This document shows positions 57,401 to 64,000 of a stretch of DNA of 64,000 bases, one piece after another (position 1 is the first letter of the stretch; every line of letters starts with the position of its first letter). Source of the DNA: Magnolia sinica (lineage: Eukaryota > Streptophyta > Magnoliopsida > Magnoliales > Magnoliaceae); NCBI RefSeq assembly GCF_029962835.1, contig NC_080586.1, forward strand, positions 64,116,001 to 64,180,000. The letters are read 5' to 3'. Both the position numbers and the translations under genes were made by a program. A model generated the notes under the pieces. It made no database searches. It had not been told where the DNA came from and saw only the letters and a list, made by a program, of their open reading frames with translations.

Positions 57401-60400
57401 GTCATAGAGGTATTACTAGTCCAAAGGCTGAAATCGGTTTCTAACTCGAGAACGAATTATTTCAAAGCCAAGGAGAATTGATGCATACCCACAACCCATG
57501 GATCATCATAGGATGCAACATGTTCTGATTTTGGATTGTTTATATAGATCTGGGGCCTAAATATCAAAAGCTATAATTTACTATTTGTGGGAGATATAGA
57601 AGGATGTGATTGGATGATATGGGGTTGATTTAAAAATACCACTCAAGACAAGATTGAAGATTCTGAAGATGGTTTTTAGATTTACTTTAACCATTATTAG
57701 GCTTGTTGTGATCTTAGGTAAATTAGATTAAGTTGAATCAATTAGATAGCTTCAAATCAATCTAAATAGTTGGGGGGATTTTCATTTAAGATCTATAAAA
57801 GGGGTGTTAGTGTAGGGAGTTGGTCATTCCAATATTTTTTGAATTGTGAGTTTTTCATGAGTATTGTATGAGAAAAAGTTTGATATCAATAAAGTTTTCT
57901 CCCTCTCTACTCTAATATTCGTGTTGGTGTACTCTTTTCCATTTCTTTGCGATTTGGGTGCCGAATCCCATTGACTCGATAACCGGGTTGCACCATTTAG
58001 GTATCAGAGCAGGTGATTGTTGGGGAATTGCCGACTATACATCATCTCCTAATGGTTTCGAAGGAGGTACAAAAGAAGAGTTCCTGCAAGTAATCAAATT
58101 CAGCAATGCGCTCATAGAGCAGGCAAATCAACTTCACACATGCGGCTGACAATCTTACTAAAGTAGGGGAGCTCTGGCATTGAGGGAATCCAGAGACCGA
58201 AGTGATCTCGACACCCAGATTGCACCAATATCAGACCTATCTTGCCATGCTGGCACATGTGGCATGTACATGAGCTTCATTGCACACAAGTGTGGGCTTA
58301 ATAAAGCTCACTACCCTAATGTACAACGAGTTTGTAGAAAAAGCATGATGAATCCAAGCTAATGGAATCCATTCCTCACATAGAATCCTAGGAAATATTG
58401 GAAATGAATTTCTATTGGAAACACAATCTTACTTTTCAGGAAGCGGGATAGCAGGGAAAAGCTCGCGTAAGATCTTCACAAGCTCTGAATAGTGAGCAAC
58501 TCTCTCAACTAGACAATATCTTCCACTTGCTGAAGGAACCTCAAATGCCAGAATATGTGCTTCAGCAACATCTTTAACATGAACCCATCCAAAGGATGCA
58601 TTAGGATACGTAGGACTTCCTGCGTCGCATAAAAACTCAGGCTATTACAACACAAGAACTCAATAGATCAAAAGGGAAAGACATGAGGAATTTTTCATCG
58701 TATTTTCTGATGATTGAAGGAACATGTTTATGGTCTCAATTCAGACAATTATGAACCATGAGGCATGATACTAGACGCTATTTTGCAAGCATTGATGCAC
58801 CATAGAGCTCATACTATACACATCATGCCAAAGTCAATACTACAAAATGGAAAAAGGCACTGAAATTCTGAAACAACGTGAATCTTAGTATGATTTTCAG
58901 CACTAGATGCGAAAGTATAATGGTTAAAACCTCATAAATAAACATTATTTTGCCAAAACATGCAGGAAACAAAACATAAATATGTCCTACAAGAACTTCT
59001 GAACAAAGTTGTATACTTAAGTCTACACCTCATCAAGAAGGGTTAGTGATGAATAAATTAAGGAAAGGAAACCAAACTATCAACATTCAAGATCAAACCG
59101 GGAAGTGAGGCACATAGTGACAAATCTTGTTCTTGGAAATTTCTCAGCCCGGGAATTTCTCGGGAGATTTTCAGATTTTGACATTTTTCTTGCGATATTA
59201 TCAGGAAAATCTCACTGAAAACAAAATATTTATTATAAATTACTAAATAATTTTAAAAAATTGAATATAAAAGTATAAACAGAATTATTTTAACTTATAA
59301 ATATTTTTTCCATTAAAATCGCAATAAAATAGAGAAAATTCAAAAACTCCAAGATTTCAAATCTCACGATATTATTGTGATAATAACGTTTAATCAAAAT
59401 TCCACGATACTGTTGACATATTTCAAAATTTCGGCAATATTTGTCACAGTGGTGAGGGTTGTACGGCCCACCCTTTTTTCCTTTTGGGAGGGGGGTAGAG
59501 CTGGGCTTGAACCCAAGAACTCAATGTTCAAATGCACCCTATCTACCAGTGAGCTATGGGTTCAAATCACTTCTTGCCATCACACAAACCTACACAGACA
59601 GTGATATGGTGCAGAAATATCATGTGGTGTTCAAGTTGGACTATTAAAATGTAGAAACTCCCTTATCTTCCCAAAAAAACGCAGGTTCTTGGAAGCCATA
59701 CATTATACTACATGTATCAGCATGGACAATACAAACAGAAAGCAGTTGTCATGAATGTGAAGCAATTGGGCACAAACATGTAAAATGCAATGATTAACCA
59801 GCAAGCCTCCCAAGAGAAAGAGGCACTTCTTTTAGGCCATGTTTGGAGACCATGGATTCCATGCCAACTGATGGAAAAGGAAAAGGGTTTCCTTTGATGT
59901 GATGACTTGTGTTGTCTTGATAGCAAAGAGAAGGGTGTATTCCACCAAACAATCGTTATACTTTTCCATATTTTGGATTCTTGGCACAGATAACAAGATT
60001 AGTATTGTGAGAGGAATATGAGATTTCTAGTTGCTATACAAACAAGAACTCAAAATTGGATTCTATGTTTCAATAATTCTCATGGAAATCATCACTGCAT
60101 AATTTATTATTTTTCCATCTTCAAAGAATATTATTATAATTTTTCCCTTTGTTTTCCCTTGGATTCCAAATATCCAGACATGTCCTTAGAAACATTGAAA
60201 TAATAAATTCTTGACACTAAAAAGTCATCCCCTTCCAAACCCATGTTCCTAAGAAAGCAACACATAACCAATCTTACCAAAATCATACGATTCACGATAT
60301 GAATTGTACGATTCATAACATAGCATATGGGTGTACGATTTGAATCATACACCCAAATCGTAAGTCCCAAATAATTGTATCGAATTGTATGATAATTGTA

Positions 60401-61358
60401 TCAAATCGTATGAATCGTACAATAATCGTAGATTACATAAATGGGCCCAAAATTTACTTAAAAATCTGTTTTTTTTTTAATTCATTTTTTTCTTCTTTCT
60501 TTGTACCCTTTTGCTCATAAAATATGAAAAAGGCCTCCCCTATTAAATACATCCTCTCTTTTTTTTCCTTGAGAGAGAGAGATTTGATATACAAAAACCT
60601 AAAACAAAGAAATCAAGATACCGTTCACAATGGAATCGAATGCCATTTTTTATAACATGATTCTACACTTAAGAAAGGCACAAAAGAACAAAATTATTAA
60701 AGGACTCTTGTATGTTTTTTAAGGTAAATTTTTTTCAAAAAACAACGAAAGAAAACAAAGAAAAAAGACAAGAATCCTTTAATATCATGATATGTATACC
60801 ATATACATTTTCTCAATTGATAATATCATGATATGTATTACTTTTTTGGTACATGTTGATGGGAAATGGATGATTGATGAGTTTTTTATCTTTTCTGATT
60901 TACTTATATTTTTTCATTTGTTTTTTATATGTACATTTTTAAAATCAGAAAAAATCTTACGATTTGCGATTCAATACAATTCAACCCCTTTTACGATTTG
61001 CGATACAAAGACGATTTTGACAACATTGCATATAACCCACAAGTTACATTTCTCTTCTTTCCACTTAATAATCTTTCTTGGGACCTGAGGGTAATCTAGT
61101 GAGCATCTTTACTCACTAAGAAAGAAGCAAAAGGCATGATCTTCATTTACAAGGATAACACATACATATTAATTTCAATGATAACAAAATCTTACCATTT
61201 ATTACGTTCAGAATTGCGGCAGCACTTGTATTAAGGGTTGGCTGAAGAAGAGGACCAATCACCATTGCTGGATTGATCGTGACAATATCAATTCCTTTAT
61301 CCTTTGCAAACTTCCAAGCAGCCTCCTCAGCCAATGTTTTAGAGAGTAAATACCAAGA
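54268..61358 (-). CDS. Cinnamoyl-CoA-reductase-like NADPH oxidoreductase, last three exons
   Basis: This is an extended short-chain dehydrogenase of the plant CCR/DFR superfamily, with the closest feel to CCR-like or phenylacetaldehyde-reductase-type enzymes that reduce aldehydes or CoA thioesters with NADPH. Coding exons are 61196-61358, 58433-58619 and 54268-54412, joined in frame. The first has the catalytic YxxxK in [18 protein letters not shown] and the block [20 protein letters not shown]. The second has [20 protein letters not shown] and [20 protein letters not shown]. The third runs from [19 protein letters not shown] to LKEKSFAKL and a stop. True lignin CCR has NWYCYGK at the catalytic site; here it is SWYLLSK, so lignin CCR is unlikely. 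The Rossmann N-terminus (about 160 residues) is not in the window. No stop or frameshift is seen. Confidence 0.92.
55017..55304. mobile_element. MITE-like element rich in GTAACGGCC, flanked by CCAAG
   Basis: The ends are GTATTCC and GGGATAC, imperfect inverted repeats that continue into GTAACGGCC/GGCCGTTA words. CCAAG occurs on both sides (55012-55016, 55305-55309). The body consists of repeated GGCCATTACGG/CCGTAACGGCC palindromes. It sits in the last intron of the reductase gene. The superfamily is not assigned. Confidence 0.6.
55337..56085. repeat. Long inverted repeat, arms about 265 bp
   Basis: The reverse complement of about 55337-55600 aligns with about 55815-56085 through shared blocks: GCAATAAAGCT, CATCAGGTTGGTCC, CTACATGTT, CCAAGTTTTTCAGAGC and ATTCTTGGG. 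The spacer is about 215 bp. A third, partial copy lies directly after (about 56085-56180) and a fourth scrap at about 58230-58320. A transcript through the intron could fold into a long hairpin. Confidence 0.75.
56181..58195 (+). mobile_element. Small LTR element K with LTR-interior-LTR-interior layout
   Basis: The right LTR is 57479-57992 (TGATGCATACCC to GGGTTGCA). The left LTR lacks its first about 40 bp and ends near 56695. Each is followed by a primer-binding site (TTAGGTATCAGAG, near 56700 and 57998) and by related gag-leader text ([16 protein letters not shown] on the left). The polypurine tract CCAAGGAGAAT precedes the right LTR. The second interior stops at about 58195. No RT or integrase is present. 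It lies in the reductase intron in the antisense direction. Confidence 0.75.
58433..58619 (-). CDS. Reductase penultimate exon (187 nt)
   Basis: The acceptor GACGCAG ends at 58620 and the donor AA/GTAAGA begins at 58432. Translation: [20 protein letters not shown], then [20 protein letters not shown] and [20 protein letters not shown], then E and AA of a split Lys codon. Too short and too spliced to stand as an isolated open frame. Confidence 0.92.
59460..59575 (-). mobile_element. tRNA-derived SINE head
   Basis: On the minus strand, TAGCTCACTGGTAG (59556-59543) fits the pol III A box and GGGTTCAAGCCC (59514-59503) the B box, 28 bp apart. The flanks do not fold as a full tRNA, which favours a SINE. 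It lies in the 58620-61195 reductase intron. The 3' tail and target duplication were not defined. Confidence 0.6.
60272..61025. mobile_element. Possible MITE of TCGTAC/CGATTTG words
   Basis: The left end CCAAAATCATACGATTC and the right end (reverse complement GTCAAAATCGTCTTTG) are similar inverted ends. Both flanks are rich in CGTACGATT and GCGATTC words around an AT-rich core. No clear target duplication. Confidence 0.4.
61196..61358 (-). CDS. Reductase exon with catalytic YxxxK (163 nt)
   Basis: The acceptor TTCTTGCAG ends at 61359 and the donor GGTAAGATTT begins at 61195. The exon starts on a codon boundary (SWYLLSK) and ends in phase 1 (AAT G), which joins to GA of the next exon to give Gly. 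The upstream exon is not found between here and the right edge. Confidence 0.9.
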
Positions 61359-64000
61359 CTGCAAGAAACCAAGAAATTTGTTAAAAGAAAAGAGGCCCGA
61401 GTTATCAAAATGACTACATTAAGGATATATACTGCTTTATGTAGTGTAATCAGTATGGAAATAAGTCCTTCTACCAACCAAACAAAAATCAATGCAAAAA
61501 CATTTAAAGCCGGTGTATATAACTTTACTATTGAAATTAATTCCGAACACCAAAGGAAAATGCGATCCATATCACATTGATGAGTGAAGATTCAATGTAC
61601 ATTGTTCTGAAACATTAGAACAATAAGTTGAAAACATCAGTTAAGTTTGGAAAAAAAAAATGACTTACTATGAAAGCGTATCTTACTTGGATATGTTGCT
61701 TGAAGACAATCTATCTATAGATTGAATGAGTGTCTAGGCTATTTTCCAAGCTATAGTTCCCATTTCTTGTGAGTTGATGTAGTTGACGACACTACGTCTA
61801 GTACAAGGCATTGCTGTTGTCCCCAGCAACCACCTAGGTGAAAAAGGGATACCTAATACCTTACTAGGTGAGGGGCACCCAAGCAAACATGACTATTGGG
61901 CCTAGCTCTCCAGACAATCACATCCCTACCCTCCATCCCCCCAACAACATTATTAGATCCTACAAATGACTGCAAATTCATGAATTTATGCCGTGGCTCA
62001 GGTCCATCCCAACAAATGGCTACAAGTTCTTGCTTTTTATGGCTCTACTTCGGCCCAAAAGCCTCAAGTTCATGAATTCATGCCTGATCTTTCCAGAATT
62101 TCTAGCAATGACCTACAACAAACCTCATTCCCATGAAACTATATCTATATTTTTCAATGTAACTGGACCAGTGACAGAAAACCATGGTAGAAATCTTAGA
62201 CAATGCCTTTGTCGTCTGAGTTGGAACATGAGCCTATTGATCCCCGCAATTATTGAAATGGCACAGATAAAAGTAAGTTGCAGGGAAGTTTAAAATATGG
62301 CTGATTAATCAAGTCCATATGCATGATAAGACTGACATAAGATATTCTTTAAAAATTAATTGATTCATTCCAAAAAAAAAAAAAAAATCAGATATAAAAA
62401 AAATTGCAACACGCACACTTTCTCTTTTGTTCAAACTCAACAAATGTTAAGGGCCCATTTGGATACCAACAAATAAGTTACTTTTTAACTTATGTTGAGT
62501 AATTAAGTTACTCTTTTCACTTAGTTTGGTAAGCGTCATTGCAAAAGTAACTTATATGCCAAAAGCTACTTATCTTAATAAGTAATTTCTTTTAGCTTTT
62601 TAACTTATGACTTCTCTACTTCTCTCTAACGGCCCACGTCAAAGGAGGCTCTCCCTTACCCTCCATATCAAAGGAGGCCCCATGTGGTATAGTGTCCACA
62701 TTGACGGTGGGGCTACACAGTGGATGGTCCGCATAAAAGGTGGGCCCCACATGATGGATGACCCCATATTAATGTGAGCCCATATATGGATGGTCCACAT
62801 CAAAGGTCAGCCCATAATGATTAACAAAATAACAAGGTGTCCCGTATCGGTATCGGTTGGCGTAACGGTGCCCTCCGAAACCGATACGGATACGGGGGCG
62901 TAACGGCGATATGGGGGCGTAACGGCCCATAACGGCGCAATTTTTTTTTTTTGCCAAAAAAATATGAAAAAATATGGATTAAATCCGGAATATTTTAAGC
63001 ATTCCAAATATGCATTCATTTATAAATTGGAACATGTTTATGGTGGTGTAACGGTCCACTCTTTGGTGAGAAGTTGTATCGGACTGTCTAATTAATTTTT
63101 TAACCAGGTAACTTGAATTTAACTACAAAATTCATATATTTAATTTTTTAAATATGTAATTTATATACTTAACAACTTGATATCATTTCACCCAATAGTT
63201 CTTTAAAAAAATGAAATTAAATTCAGGTAGATGGCATTGCCAATTTGGGGCTGACTTGGAGGACCAAGCTATTCTCCAAATCAGCCTCAAATTCATGTCA
63301 TTTATTGTCATTATCCCACTTATAAATTGGTGGACATTTATTGGATAGTGAATCATAAAAAATAAAAAATAAATCAAAAGGCCCTATTTTAAAAAATAAA
63401 AGTTCACAAATTAACAATTAAAACTATTCAAATAATTTGATTTTGGCATTGTGAGTTAGCAATTGCAGTCCATAATTTAATTGTCAAATTTTAAGTTAAT
63501 ATATATCTTGTGTACAATTTTTTAAAGCTTGAATTAAGAGAGACTCAGATGTAAAGTGCAGCACACGTGTCAAAGTTTTTTGGGCCTCACCCGTGATGAA
63601 TGTGTTATATCCATACTGTCCATCCATTTTGCCAAATAATTTTAAGGCATAAGCCCAAAAATGAGGCACATCCAAAGCTCAGATGGATTGCACCATAAAA
63701 AACAACAATAATTAAACGATCACCGTTAAAAATTTATTGGGGGCTAGAAAAGTTTTAGATCAAGCTGACATGTGTGTTTTCCCTTCATCCACGTCAATGT
63801 GACCCAAGTAACAAGTTAGATTGAAAATAAACATTACAGTGGACTTTAAGAAATTTTAATGGTGAGCATTCTATAACTACTATTTCCTATGGTGTGGTCC
63901 ACCTGAGATTTGGATATTCCTAATGTTTTGAATCCTGACCTAAAATGACGTGGCAAAATGGATGGACGATATGGATAAAATATATACATCATAGTGGGCC
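61359..64000. other. Non-coding: probable reductase intron, repeats
   Basis: No exon of the missing N-terminal part was found. From about 62454 (GGGCCCATTTGGATACC) the text resembles the end of a MITE. At 62838-62945 there is a GTAACGG-rich stretch like that at 55017-55304. From about 63560 the sequence is the GTGGTCCACCTGAG type of dispersed repeat. Confidence 0.5.

Noticed and set aside
59460..59575. A functional tRNA gene
   Set aside because: A and B boxes are present, but acceptor and anticodon stems do not form; a SINE head is the better reading.
61359..64000. N-terminal exons of the reductase
   Set aside because: No GASGFIAS-like Rossmann motif or other CCR/DFR block was found on the minus strand here.

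Overview
The window is a piece of plant nuclear genome, most probably from a magnoliid tree. It holds the 5' end of a plastid-targeted magnesium chelatase H subunit gene and the 3' end of a plant cinnamoyl-CoA-reductase-like gene. The rest is mostly LTR retrotransposons, MITEs and intergenic DNA rich in GTGGGCCCACC / GTGGTCCACCTGAG phrases. That intergenic style is one I associate with Magnolia, Liriodendron and laurel relatives; the lineage call is an inference, not a search result. There are no bacterial operons, CRISPR arrays or phage genes.

Layout. 1-4151: non-coding DNA, probably the long second intron of CHLH, holding a clear hAT-type MITE (350-1299) and a small inverted-repeat MITE (2809-3002). 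4152-6209: CHLH exons 2 and 1, minus strand, separated by a GC-AG intron; two G-boxes lie upstream. 7825-13660: the 3' half of a decayed copia element (minus) whose LTR is split by a Gypsy element that has lost nearly all of pol (7925-11981, TSD CAAAG); that Gypsy element carries a further insertion in its left LTR. 13821-14480: tandem repeats. 14579-21994: a structurally complete but stop-riddled copia element (minus, TSD TGAAG). 22000-29700: AT-rich and repeat-like intergenic DNA with a copia RT scrap, a near-perfect 36-bp palindrome and a 369-bp MITE.

29704-53936 is a nested tower. The base is a decayed copia element on the plus strand, cut into three pieces. The first interruption (32007-38498) is a Gypsy element with a 4.6-kb LTR, an internal region of only about 400 bp, and a truncated second LTR. 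The second (39029-53209) is a composite. Its ends are fragments of a small TRIM-like LTR element; inside is the 3' part of a Gypsy element D, whose 3' LTR was hit by a 3.2-kb solo LTR (TSD ACAAA) and whose chromodomain was hit by a second Gypsy element F of the same family (TSD TGTAT).

54268-61358: the last three exons of the reductase gene, minus strand, with introns of about 4.0 and 2.6 kb that contain a MITE, a long inverted repeat, an LTR element with a repeated LTR-leader unit, and a tRNA-derived SINE. 61359-64000 is non-coding; the upstream exons of this gene must lie beyond the right edge.

The two host genes are not functionally linked: one acts in chlorophyll synthesis in plastids, the other in NADPH-dependent reduction, probably in the cytosol. 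I found no convincing new biological system. The most unusual points are the GC-AG intron in CHLH, the apparent TRIM/Gypsy joint at a shared primer-binding site, the collapsed Gypsy element with unequal LTRs, and the perfect palindrome at 25375-25410.
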